Origin: Verrucomicrobiota bacterium JB023
Lineage (GTDB): Bacteria; Verrucomicrobiota; Verrucomicrobiia; Verrucomicrobiales; Akkermansiaceae
Assembly: GCA_030673895.1 (NCBI GenBank)
Contig: JAUTCR010000005.1
Coordinates: forward strand, 186,001 to 250,000
Length of the DNA stretch: 64,000 nucleotides
Direction of reading: 5' to 3'
A program made the position numbers and the translations under genes. The notes under the pieces were generated by a model. That model searched no databases and was not told the DNA's origin. It saw only the letters and a list, made by a program, of their open reading frames with translations. This document shows positions 16,186 through 24,506 of the stretch, piece after piece; position 1 is the first letter of the stretch; each line of letters begins with the position of its first letter.

Positions 16186-17781
16186 ATGTTGAAACAAATC
16201 AAGAAGGCCTTGGGATTGGGCCCAATCAATCCACTTGAAGGAAACACCATCATCGTCAATGCCGAGACCCTCGAACGTCGGGTGGCTCTTCTCGAGGACG
16301 GAAAACTTGAGGAATATAATATCGAACGCGAGGGCGAAGTGAACCTCGTGGGCAGCATCTTCAAGGGCCGGGTCAAGAACATTGAACCGGGCCTGAAGGC
16401 TATGTTCGTCGATATTGGAATGGAGAAAAACGCCTTCCTCCACTTCTGGGATGCCATTCCGGCAGCCCTTGATAATTCCATGGAGGAAATCCAGCGGGAT
16501 GATCGGCCGAACAAGAAGAAAAAGAAGCAGAAGCCCATCACCTCCAAGGACATCCCGAGCATCTACCCGATTGGTTCGGAGATCATGATTCAGGTTTCCA
16601 AGGGGCCAATTGGCACCAAGGGCCCGCGCGTCACGACGAATATCTCCCTTGCGGGCCGCTATCTGGTCCTCATGCCATTCTCCGACCAATTCGGCATTTC
16701 GCGCAAAATCGACGACCCCCGCGAGCGGGACCGTCTGCGCGGCATCATGCAGAAGCTCCGCGTCCCCGAAGGCATGGGCATCATCATGCGGACTGTCGCC
16801 CAAGGGCAGCGCGCCCGCCACTTCCTGCGCGACCTCGATATGCTGCTGGAGCAATGGTATGCCGTCGAGGACAAGCGGGATAACAATCCGGCCCCAGCTT
16901 GCGTCTTCCAAGAGCCCGGTCTCATTGAGCGCACCGCCCGCGACTTTCTCACCGATGATGTCCACAATGTCATCTGCGACGACTTGGAGACAACTGAGAT
17001 GATGCGTGGCATTGCGGAGAAAATCTCGCGCCGTTCCAAGCGCCGCATCCAGCATTACTCCACCCGTTCCTCCATTTTCGATAAGATCGGCGTTCAGAAG
17101 CAGATCGACGAGGCCTTCCACCGTCAGGTCTGGCTGCCCTGCGGAGGTTACATCGTCATTGATGAGACCGAGGCGCTCATCGCGGTGGACGTGAACTCGG
17201 GCCGCAACCGGGGCGGCAAGGATGTCGACAAGACCATTCTCCAGACGAATATCGAGGCAGCCCAAGAGGTTGCCCGCCAGCTCCGGCTGCGCAACATCGG
17301 CGGCCTCGTCGTCGTCGACTTCATCGATATGCGGAACCGCAAGGACCAGATGGCGGTCTATCGCGCGATGAAGGAGCGCTTGGAGAAAGACAAGGCCAAG
17401 ACCCAAGTCCTCCAGATCTCCACCGTGGGCCTGATGGAGATGACTCGCCAGCGACTCAATGAGTCCCTGCAAGAAACTCTCTATGAGCCATGTGAGTATT
17501 GTGAGGGCCGCGGCCGGGTGAAGACGCCCTTCACCATGTCGGTGGAGATCCAGCGAGCACTCAATACCACCATCGCCCGCCACCAGGATGAAGCCGGCGA
17601 TCTGGTGATCATCGTCCACCCCGTGGTTCTTGAGCGATTCAAGAAAGAGGATTCCCACATCCTCGTCGAGCTGGAGCGCAGGCACACAGGCCGCCTGATC
17701 TTCCGCACGGATTCCGCCAGCCACCGGGAGCGCTATAAAATTGTCGATTCGAAAACCGAGAAGATCCTCGCGGAGGCCTGA
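16186..17781 (+). CDS. rng: Ribonuclease E/G family endoribonuclease
   Basis: This is a single-strand-specific endoribonuclease of rRNA and mRNA processing. The 531-residue protein has the S1 domain inserted in the RNase-H-like fold (GSIFKGRVKNIEPGLKAMFV), a Lys-rich insertion (RPNKKKKKQKP), and TNISLAGRYLVLMPF. The catalytic Asp pair lies in IAVDVNSGR (about residue 333) and VVVDFIDM (about 375). The zinc-link is CEYCEGRGRVK, with C-x2-C as in RNase E/G. The size matches RNase G or the catalytic half of RNase E without the degradosome scaffold. I chose the ATG at 16186 over a TTG 12 bases upstream. It follows mrdA by 33 bases, as rng often follows mre genes. Confidence 0.93.
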   Translation: MLKQIKKALGLGPINPLEGNTIIVNAETLERRVALLEDGKLEEYNIEREGEVNLVGSIFKGRVKNIEPGLKAMFVDIGMEKNAFLHFWDAIPAALDNSMEEIQRDDRPNKKKKKQKPITSKDIPSIYPIGSEIMIQVSKGPIGTKGPRVTTNISLAGRYLVLMPFSDQFGISRKIDDPRERDRLRGIMQKLRVPEGMGIIMRTVAQGQRARHFLRDLDMLLEQWYAVEDKRDNNPAPACVFQEPGLIERTARDFLTDDVHNVICDDLETTEMMRGIAEKISRRSKRRIQHYSTRSSIFDKIGVQKQIDEAFHRQVWLPCGGYIVIDETEALIAVDVNSGRNRGGKDVDKTILQTNIEAAQEVARQLRLRNIGGLVVVDFIDMRNRKDQMAVYRAMKERLEKDKAKTQVLQISTVGLMEMTRQRLNESLQETLYEPCEYCEGRGRVKTPFTMSVEIQRALNTTIARHQDEAGDLVIIVHPVVLERFKKEDSHILVELERRHTGRLIFRTDSASHRERYKIVDSKTEKILAEA

Positions 17782-17840
17782 CCTCAGGTTCCCGCTCCGA
17801 TCCATTGACCCCCGGCCACTCGCGACCTAACATTTCCGCA

Positions 17841-19811
17841 GTGAGCTTCGCTCAACCATCGCTTCTCATTCTCCTCGTCCTCGTTCCCCTGCTCGCTTGG
17901 GGAGCGTGGATGGCGGACAAGCATCGCGAACGTGGCTGGCAGGTCTTGGTAAGCCCGCGCTTGCGGAAGAATCTGGTCGTCCCGGACTCGAAGCAAGCCC
18001 GCTGGCTCTCGCTAATTTGCGGCCTCCTCGGCCTCGTGCTCGCCATCTTCGCCCTCGCCCGTCCGGAAGGCGACGAGCTGCGCACCGAGGCCTCGATCCA
18101 GGGGCGCAATCTCATCATCGCCATCGACACCTCCCGCTCGATGCTGGTCGCGGACGTTTCACCCAACCGGCTGGGTGCCTCCAAGGCCATCACTTACGAG
18201 CTGCTGGAGCGATTCCCCAATGACCGGTTGGGCCTTATCGCTTTCGCCGGCACCGCGGCTCTGCAAGCTCCGCTGACCACAGATCACAATGCGCTTCGTG
18301 AGACCTTGGATCAACTCACGACCAAGAACATTCCGACCGGAGGCTCCAACCTCGCGGATGCAGTCAATCTGGCCACCCGCACCTTCAAACGCACCGGTCA
18401 GAGCACGCATGCGTTGATCGTCTTGACGGATGGTGAGCTGCATGAAGGAGAGCTGGATGACGCTATTTTCGATGCCCGCCAAGCAGGGGTCGCCATCGTC
18501 ACGGTCGGAATCGGCACGAGAGACGGCGGCTTCGTCCCGGACGAAGAGGAAGCGGACGGTCGCTTTCGCGATAATGAGGGCAACGTCGTTCTCAGCCGTC
18601 TGGAGCCGGCCGTATTGCGCACCTTGGCAGCGGATACGGGAGGCATCTTCCTCACGGGAGGAGGCGCGGGCCTCGGGCAAAAAATTGACATGGTTCTCAG
18701 CCGCATTGACGCTTTCGAATCGGAGGGCGGGATCCGCACCACCCGTCCCCCCCTCTTTCATCTCTTTCTCCTGCCTGCCATGTTCTTTTTTATCCTCGCC
18801 ATGTTGATTCGTCCCTTTTGGCCCCGGCCCAAAGCAACCGCGACCCCCGCGCTCATGCTCTGTCTGCTGGCGCTCGGTCTGCCTCGGGCAGAAGCTTTCG
18901 ATAACCCCTTTGAAGGATGGCTCGGCACCCGGGCTCTGGAAAATGGCGATCCCGAAGCCGCGCTAGAACACTTCGAGAAGGCACAGCGTAATGCGGACGG
19001 GCAACGCCTCGCGCGGCTGAAATATGCGGAAGGTGCCGCCAACTATCAGCTCAAGAACTTCGACAAGGCCGCACAAGCTTTCTCTGACGTCCTCCTTGAG
19101 GGTGATGACGCCATGCGCCGGGATGCCCACCACCACATCGCCAACAGCCTCTATCACCGTGTCCTCGAAATCCCGGAAGAGGAACGGAGAGAAAAAATCG
19201 GACAATCCATCAACTACTTGGAGGAGGCCGTCTCCCACTACGAGCAAGCGCTCACCCTCGATGACGAGCACGACCCTACCATTGAGAACAAGAAGGTTAC
19301 CGAGGACTTTCTTAAGATGCTGAAACAGCAACAGGAACAACAGCAGCAGCAACAGCAGCAGCAACAGCAAGAAGAAGAAGAGCAGCAAGGCGGCGGCGAA
19401 GAGGGGGAAGAAAACGAGGAAGAAGGGAACGAACAGCAGAACGGAGAACAAAGCGAAGGTTCTGAAGAATCCGAGAATGGTGAAGAGGGTCAGCAGGAAG
19501 AGGGCGACTCCTCAGAAGAGAACGGCCAATCAGGCAAAGAGGAACAGGGTGAAGACGGAGAGCCCAAGCCAGGTCAAGAGGAGGAAGGCGAGAACGGTGA
19601 GCAAGGAGGAGAGAACCAGCAAAGCCAAGAGGAGGGAGAAAAGAACGAAAATCCACAGACTGGCGGCAGCGGCCGACCCCTCGAAGCCCGACCGCACGAG
19701 GATGAAACCGCGGAAGAGTTTGCCCGCCGAATTCTTGAACAGAGTGCCGACTTGCAAAAGGATCCCTTGCGCTCGCATCGTCGCCAGCAACGCGTTGAAA
19801 AGGATTGGTAA
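17841..19811 (+). CDS. BatB/BatC-like fusion: vWA domain, TPR and Gln/Glu-rich tail
   Basis: This 656-residue protein corresponds to two Bat (Bacteroides aerotolerance) proteins in one chain. It has an N-terminal membrane helix, then a von Willebrand A domain with an intact MIDAS start DTSRSM, followed by RLGLIAFAGTAALQAPLTTD and LIVLTDGELHEGELDD. Two further membrane segments follow (FHLFLLPAMFFFILAMLI, ALMLCLLALGLPRA). The periplasmic TPR part comes next (ALEHFEKAQRNADGQ, NYQLKNFDKAAQAFSDVLL). About 150 residues of Gln/Glu/Gly-rich low complexity precede a conserved-looking C-terminal helix (EDETAEEFARRILEQSADL). The GTG at 17841 gives the typical SFAQPSLL start. The next gene starts 4 bases after the stop. 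Confidence 0.87.
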   Translation: MSFAQPSLLILLVLVPLLAWGAWMADKHRERGWQVLVSPRLRKNLVVPDSKQARWLSLICGLLGLVLAIFALARPEGDELRTEASIQGRNLIIAIDTSRSMLVADVSPNRLGASKAITYELLERFPNDRLGLIAFAGTAALQAPLTTDHNALRETLDQLTTKNIPTGGSNLADAVNLATRTFKRTGQSTHALIVLTDGELHEGELDDAIFDARQAGVAIVTVGIGTRDGGFVPDEEEADGRFRDNEGNVVLSRLEPAVLRTLAADTGGIFLTGGGAGLGQKIDMVLSRIDAFESEGGIRTTRPPLFHLFLLPAMFFFILAMLIRPFWPRPKATATPALMLCLLALGLPRAEAFDNPFEGWLGTRALENGDPEAALEHFEKAQRNADGQRLARLKYAEGAANYQLKNFDKAAQAFSDVLLEGDDAMRRDAHHHIANSLYHRVLEIPEEERREKIGQSINYLEEAVSHYEQALTLDDEHDPTIENKKVTEDFLKMLKQQQEQQQQQQQQQQQEEEEQQGGGEEGEENEEEGNEQQNGEQSEGSEESENGEEGQQEEGDSSEENGQSGKEEQGEDGEPKPGQEEEGENGEQGGENQQSQEEGEKNENPQTGGSGRPLEARPHEDETAEEFARRILEQSADLQKDPLRSHRRQQRVEKDW

Positions 19812-19815
19812 ATTC

Positions 19816-22206
19816 ATGACCCCAGCGATTACTCGACTTCTGCTCGCTCTCCTTCTTGCCGCCGGGAGCGCCCGTGCGGCTATTGAGCCGACTCTCCTCG
19901 TCCCCCAAGCCTTGGTGAACGAGCCCGTGGTTCTGAACATCCAGATTCCGGGGGAAGAGCCTGGCGGCGAAATCACCAGAGAAGGGGCATCACCTCTCAC
20001 ATTCAGCTCTCTGCAGCCGGATGTGATCAATCGGCAAATATTCTCGGCCAATCTAACGGCCCGCAGCCGGACGGCGGGCACCTTCACTCTTCCCCAATTC
20101 ACCGTTCCCCTCAAAGCGGGTCCAGAGACGGTGCCACCTCTTTCCCTCGAGGTCTTCCCTCTAGAGCGCATCACATGGAATCGTCTTACCATCGGAGGCG
20201 AGAGCTATCGCATTGGCTCCGCCCTTCTCGTCCCGAGTGGAAAAATCTACGAGGGACAAGCAATCCCCGTCACAGCCAAGATCCTGGTCCCGGCCGAGCT
20301 GCCCCTTTTCAGCTATGGCCACGCCGAGATTGAGAAAGAAAATATCGGCATCTGGCGCCTCGATCCGGCGAGGCCTCCGAACTATGACCAACGGGTCGAG
20401 CCCCGCTCGCCGAATGCGACCAAACCCCAGCCGATCATCGTGGATGGGGAGAGCTACCGGGTCGTCAACTTCACAACCTTTGCTTCCCCTCTCAAGGCTG
20501 GCCAGGTGAAGGTCGGCCCCGGAACGGTCCGCCAGTTGCAGGTTCAAGTCACCAATCGCGTCGAGCGGAACCGTGGCATGTTCACCAGCACCTTTTCCCG
20601 CTCTGTCAGCCTGCAGCTTGACCTCCCAGAAGTTAGCTTCACCGCCCAGGCGTTGCCCGCCGGTGCGCCCGCCAGCTTTGCAGGAGCGATCGGCTCCTTC
20701 TCCCTCGATACCTCTCTGGACGGTGAGACCGCACCCCAACCGGGCGACCCGATCCAGGTGCGCATGGAGGTTGAAGGGAAGGGTAATCTGGCGACTCTCC
20801 CCGCACCGGTCCTCGATGCCGCAGAGACTTCTTGGAAGGTCTATCCCGCCTCCAGCAACGAGCAACTGAGCCAGCGCCACGGCATCAGTGGACGTGTCGT
20901 CTTCACGCAACTGCTGCGTCCACTCGTCGCCGTGACCGAGGTTCCTTCATTTGTCTTTTCCTTCTTCGATCCTTCGACGGAGCGCTACGAGACTCTTCGT
21001 AGTTCACCGATCCCGGTCACCTTGACTCCGGCCACCTCCACCGGAGTGGCCCCGACGCCCGGCCTCATCCCCGTGCCTGAGATGACTGATATCCTGGGCC
21101 TCATCGAACCTCGCTCCTTTCAGCCCGGCGATAGCTCAAGCTGGCTGGTCTGGTGGCAGATCCTCCCAGCCCTCGTCGCCCTCTACCTCGCCTATCTAGC
21201 CGGCAGACGCCACCTTCCCCGCTTCATCAAAAGCGATCCGGCTAAGACCGAACTCCAGCACAATCTCGGGGAGCTGGAACAGACGCGCGACGGGGCCGAA
21301 TTCCTCCGTCGTGCCTGCTCCCTGGCGGAGCGAGAAGGCCTGGCGACGAGTAACGACACCTTCCTGACCGAACTCTTTGAGAAGCGGGACCGCGCTTGCT
21401 TCCAACCTGATGGCAATCGTCTCCAACTTGACGATTCGGAAAGACGCCAGCTGCTAAGCGGCCTGCGTGAGCGTCTGCTTGGCCTCATCCTTGTTTCCTT
21501 CACCCTTTTCTCGCTCGGCCAGAGTGAAGCCGCCTTCCACGAAGAAGCCGTCGAAGCATGGAATCAGGGAGAGTACGAGAAAGCGCTCCAGCACTATCAG
21601 CTCTCACTCAAGGAGCAGGAAACGCCGGACCTTTTCTTCAATATCGGCAATTGCTACTATCGCTTGGATGAGCCCGGCAAGGCCGCCCTTTCCTATCGGC
21701 GCGCCTTGAAGCTCGATCCTGATCACGCGGAAGCTCGCCAAAACCTCTCTTTCCTCACGCGCAAACTGGGCTCCATTCCTCCCCTTCCCGATCAGACGCC
21801 TACCTGGGCCCGCTGGTTGAGCCTCCCCCTTCTCGATAACCTCTTCACCCTCTCTTGCTGGCTCATCGCCATCTCCATCTTGCTGCGTTTCGCCTTCGGG
21901 AGGAGGACAATCCGAGCCTGGTCTACTGTCGGGCTGGCCATTGCGGCCTTCCTGATCCTGACCACCCTGCTCCTCAAGTGGAAGCATCCGGGAGACACTC
22001 TCAGGCCCCCCGCTCCCAATGCAGTCTTCGTGGTCGATGACCCGACTCCCTTGCGAACGGAAGCCTCCTCGGCGGGCTCGAAGATTCTGGACGTCAGCCC
22101 GGCCACCGCCTGTCAGATTGTGGCCGAGCGGGGTGAGTGGAGCTACGTCGAGCTGCCGGATACCACTCGGGGCTGGGTCAAAGCAGACAAACTCGAGCGC
22201 ATTTGA
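19816..22206 (+). CDS. BatD/BatE-like fusion: BatD beta domains, TPR and SH3
   Basis: The 796-residue exported protein starts with a signal peptide (LLLALLLAAGSARA). The BatD (oxygen-tolerance) beta-sandwich region follows, with LTIGGESYRIGSALLVPSGKIYEGQ split over repeats, and PGDPIQVRMEVEGKGNLATL. There is a membrane helix near residue 460 (WWQILPALVALYLAYLA). A second half repeats the BatE layout: a membrane or signal-like segment, TPR units (EAVEAWNQGEYEKALQHYQ, FFNIGNCYYRLDEPGKAALS), two membrane helices and a C-terminal SH3-like domain ending in SYVELPDTTRGWVKADKL. The ATG at 19816 fits the signal peptide; the open frame upstream is a shadow of the preceding gene. Confidence 0.87.
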   Translation: MTPAITRLLLALLLAAGSARAAIEPTLLVPQALVNEPVVLNIQIPGEEPGGEITREGASPLTFSSLQPDVINRQIFSANLTARSRTAGTFTLPQFTVPLKAGPETVPPLSLEVFPLERITWNRLTIGGESYRIGSALLVPSGKIYEGQAIPVTAKILVPAELPLFSYGHAEIEKENIGIWRLDPARPPNYDQRVEPRSPNATKPQPIIVDGESYRVVNFTTFASPLKAGQVKVGPGTVRQLQVQVTNRVERNRGMFTSTFSRSVSLQLDLPEVSFTAQALPAGAPASFAGAIGSFSLDTSLDGETAPQPGDPIQVRMEVEGKGNLATLPAPVLDAAETSWKVYPASSNEQLSQRHGISGRVVFTQLLRPLVAVTEVPSFVFSFFDPSTERYETLRSSPIPVTLTPATSTGVAPTPGLIPVPEMTDILGLIEPRSFQPGDSSSWLVWWQILPALVALYLAYLAGRRHLPRFIKSDPAKTELQHNLGELEQTRDGAEFLRRACSLAEREGLATSNDTFLTELFEKRDRACFQPDGNRLQLDDSERRQLLSGLRERLLGLILVSFTLFSLGQSEAAFHEEAVEAWNQGEYEKALQHYQLSLKEQETPDLFFNIGNCYYRLDEPGKAALSYRRALKLDPDHAEARQNLSFLTRKLGSIPPLPDQTPTWARWLSLPLLDNLFTLSCWLIAISILLRFAFGRRTIRAWSTVGLAIAAFLILTTLLLKWKHPGDTLRPPAPNAVFVVDDPTPLRTEASSAGSKILDVSPATACQIVAERGEWSYVELPDTTRGWVKADKLERI

Positions 22207-22281
22207 CCGGATAGCTTTTCCACTACCGCAGCAGGCATAAGCCTGTTCAAGTCCCTCCAGGAACCTCACAGTGACCGCCTT

Positions 22282-23424
22282 GTGACCGAGACCGAAGTCC
22301 AAACTCAATTCCTTCCCCTCGAAGAATTCACCGTCACCGCAGGAAGCACACTTCATTCCCTGCGGATAGCCTACGAGGTCTATGGAGAAATGAATGAGGA
22401 CCGCTCCAATGTCATCCTCCTCTTTCATGCCCTCTCCGGCTCCCATCATGCTGCCGGCATCAATCCGGGCATCGAGGGCGTCCCTCTCTGGACGGAGGAA
22501 CTTCACAACGGTTGGTGGAACGACTTTATCGGACCAGGAAAAGCGCTCGATACGGATCGCTTTTGCATCATCTGCCCCAATTACCTTGGCGGATGCTACG
22601 GCAGCACGGGACCCAGCTCCATCAATCCTGAGACAGGCAAGCTATACGGCTCCTCCTTCCCCCGCGTCTCGGTCAGCGATCAGGCCAACTTCGCGGTTCG
22701 TCTCCTCGATGCGCTCGGTATCGCCAAGCTACATGCCGTGATCGGCCCCTCCGTAGGCGGCCTCTGCTCACTCACCTTCGCTACCAATCACCCGACGAGG
22801 GTGCATAAGATCATCTCCCTGGCCTCCTCTTACAAGAACACCATCTTGAATCGGCTCCTTCTCTTCGAGCAGATCCTCGCCATCGAGAACGACCCCTTCT
22901 TCAATGGCGGCGACTACTATGACACTGGTAGCCCCCATCTTGGCCTCGCTCTTGCCAGGATGATTTCGCACAAGACCTTCGTTCATATCGATGCCTTCGA
23001 GCGCCGGGCCAGAAGCAAGATTGTCGAGGAGCACGAGATGCTTTCTTGGTATCGGGTGACCGATCCCTTCCAGTCCTACATGCTCCACCAGGGGAAGAAG
23101 TTCACGAGCCGCTTCGATGCCAATTCCTATCTCCGCATCGTGGACATGTGGTCATCCTACAAGGCGATTCGGGAAGCCGGGGCGGAGACGCCGGCCCAGC
23201 TCTTCGCCGCCTCGCAAGAGCAGGGACACGATTACCTTGTCTTCTCCATCGATTCCGACTTCTGCTTCTACCCCGAGGAGCAGGCAGAACTGGTGACCGA
23301 CCTCCGGGCCAGCGACGTTTCCGTCACCCACCTCACGGTTCATTCTGACAAGGGGCACGATTCCTTCCTGCTTGAGCCACATCTTTACAGCCCCCAGATC
23401 AAGTTCCACCTAGAGCAAGTGTAG
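22282..23424 (+). CDS. metX: Homoserine O-acetyltransferase
   Basis: MetX acetylates homoserine from acetyl-CoA in the methionine pathway. The 380-residue alpha/beta-hydrolase matches the family closely: TLHSLRIAYEVYGEMNEDRS, LLFHALSGSHHAAG, WWNDFIGPGKALDTDRFCII, NYLGGCYGSTGPSS. The nucleophile Ser is in IGPSVGGL (about residue 156), the Asp in SIDSDFCFYPEEQAEL and the His in GHDSFLLE. The nucleophile elbow reads GPSVGG rather than the common GGSMGG. The start is a GTG at 22282. Homoserine dehydrogenase (55296) would make its substrate. I see no SAM riboswitch in the 75-base leader. Confidence 0.93.
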   Translation: MTETEVQTQFLPLEEFTVTAGSTLHSLRIAYEVYGEMNEDRSNVILLFHALSGSHHAAGINPGIEGVPLWTEELHNGWWNDFIGPGKALDTDRFCIICPNYLGGCYGSTGPSSINPETGKLYGSSFPRVSVSDQANFAVRLLDALGIAKLHAVIGPSVGGLCSLTFATNHPTRVHKIISLASSYKNTILNRLLLFEQILAIENDPFFNGGDYYDTGSPHLGLALARMISHKTFVHIDAFERRARSKIVEEHEMLSWYRVTDPFQSYMLHQGKKFTSRFDANSYLRIVDMWSSYKAIREAGAETPAQLFAASQEQGHDYLVFSIDSDFCFYPEEQAELVTDLRASDVSVTHLTVHSDKGHDSFLLEPHLYSPQIKFHLEQV

Positions 23425-23570
23425 AGAGACATCTCGCGGGCTTTCGACGGGTAGGCTAATCTTCTGATTCTTCCCGCCATAGGGTGGTCCTCGTAGCGGA
23501 GGGCTCCGGCGACGCATTGACAAAAAAAGGTTTCGCACCTTCTCCGACATCGGGCAGTATTTCCCCCGGC

Positions 23571-24353
23571 ATGAAAGACTACTTAGCCAATCTCTTCGGA
23601 CTCGAAAACAAGGTTGCCGTCGTCATCGGTGGCACAGGTGAACTTTGCGGAACGATGGCCGAGGGCCTCGCCATGGCGGGCGCTGAGGTGGTCTTGGTTG
23701 GCCGCTCGGAAGAGAAAGCCAACGCGCGGCTGGAGACCATCTGGGCCAAAGGCGGGAAAGGCTATTTCGCGCAAGGAGAAGTCGGGAAGCGGGAGAGCCT
23801 CAACGACTTGCTTGACTCGGTGATCGCCCAATCCGGGCGCGCCGATATTTTGGTCAATGGAGCCGGAGTCAATTCCCCTACCCCTTTCATCGAGATTACG
23901 GATGACGAATTCCACCGCATTCTTGACACCAACCTCATTGGTGTGATGCGTGCCTGCCAGATCTTCGGCAACTACTTCCTTAGTCGTGACGTGCCGGGCT
24001 CCATCATCAATCTCGGCTCCATCTCCGGCCTCAATCCCCTTTCCCGCGTCTTCACCTATTCGGCATCGAAGGCAGCGGTTCACAACTTGACCCGCAATCT
24101 GGCCCGCGAATGGGCGGATCGGGACATCCGTGTCAACACCCTCGTGCCGGGCTTCTTCCCCGCCGCGCAGAACAAGGCGGTGCTGGACGAATCACGCGTT
24201 GCCGAGATTCTCCGGCACACCCCTGCCTCTCGCTTTGGCAACCCCGAGGAGCTCATCGGCGCGACGCTCTTGCTGGCCTCAAATAGCGCGGGCGGCTTCA
24301 TCACCGGCACCGAGATTGTGGTCGATGGCGGCTTCAATGCGATGACCATTTGA
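23571..24353 (+). CDS. SDR oxidoreductase, probable D-mannonate oxidoreductase
   Basis: This is a classical short-chain dehydrogenase of 260 residues. It has the cofactor motif [11 protein letters not shown] near the N-terminus, VNGAGVN (NNAG position) and INLGSISG. The catalytic YSASK (Tyr about 162, Lys about 166) and [19 protein letters not shown] follow. The sequence PGFFPAAQN resembles SDR-type fructuronate reductases (the Firmicute UxuB type) rather than gluconate 5-dehydrogenases, so I infer D-fructuronate to D-mannonate reduction. That would follow UxaC, encoded at 53674. The ATG at 23571 was chosen; the open frame upstream has no SDR features. A terminator follows at 24377. Confidence 0.8.
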   Translation: MKDYLANLFGLENKVAVVIGGTGELCGTMAEGLAMAGAEVVLVGRSEEKANARLETIWAKGGKGYFAQGEVGKRESLNDLLDSVIAQSGRADILVNGAGVNSPTPFIEITDDEFHRILDTNLIGVMRACQIFGNYFLSRDVPGSIINLGSISGLNPLSRVFTYSASKAAVHNLTRNLAREWADRDIRVNTLVPGFFPAAQNKAVLDESRVAEILRHTPASRFGNPEELIGATLLLASNSAGGFITGTEIVVDGGFNAMTI

Positions 24354-24376
24354 GGCCTGTGCCTCATTCTGCGGAT

Positions 24377-24406
24377 GAGGGCCCCTCCACGTGGGCCCTC
24401 TTTCTT
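24377..24406 (+). terminator. Rho-independent terminator after the SDR gene
   Basis: A perfect 8-bp GC-rich stem (24377-24384 with 24393-24400) around an 8-base loop is followed by TTTCTT. It lies 23 bases after the SDR stop and isolates it from secA. Confidence 0.85.
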
Positions 24407-24506
24407 GCATCCTGCATCGCCCGCCATGCAATTCCCTATCCCTCCCTTGCTTCCCCCGCGATGCATGTGTATGAGTCCGCTCAAGAAGCCCTAGCGGATC
24501 AAGCAC

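Noticed and set aside
16162-17805. 547-codon minus-strand open frame opposite the RNase E/G gene
   Set aside because: It covers the same DNA as a clear RNase E/G gene in the opposite frame, with no recognisable domain; typical high-GC shadow.
22207-22281. SAM riboswitch upstream of metX
   Set aside because: The 75-base leader holds only a 5-bp hairpin (22232-22245); there is no room for or sign of a SAM aptamer.
23517-23522. TTGACA as a -35 box ahead of the SDR gene
   Set aside because: No matching -10 element at 16-18 bases; one hexamer alone is not evidence for a promoter.
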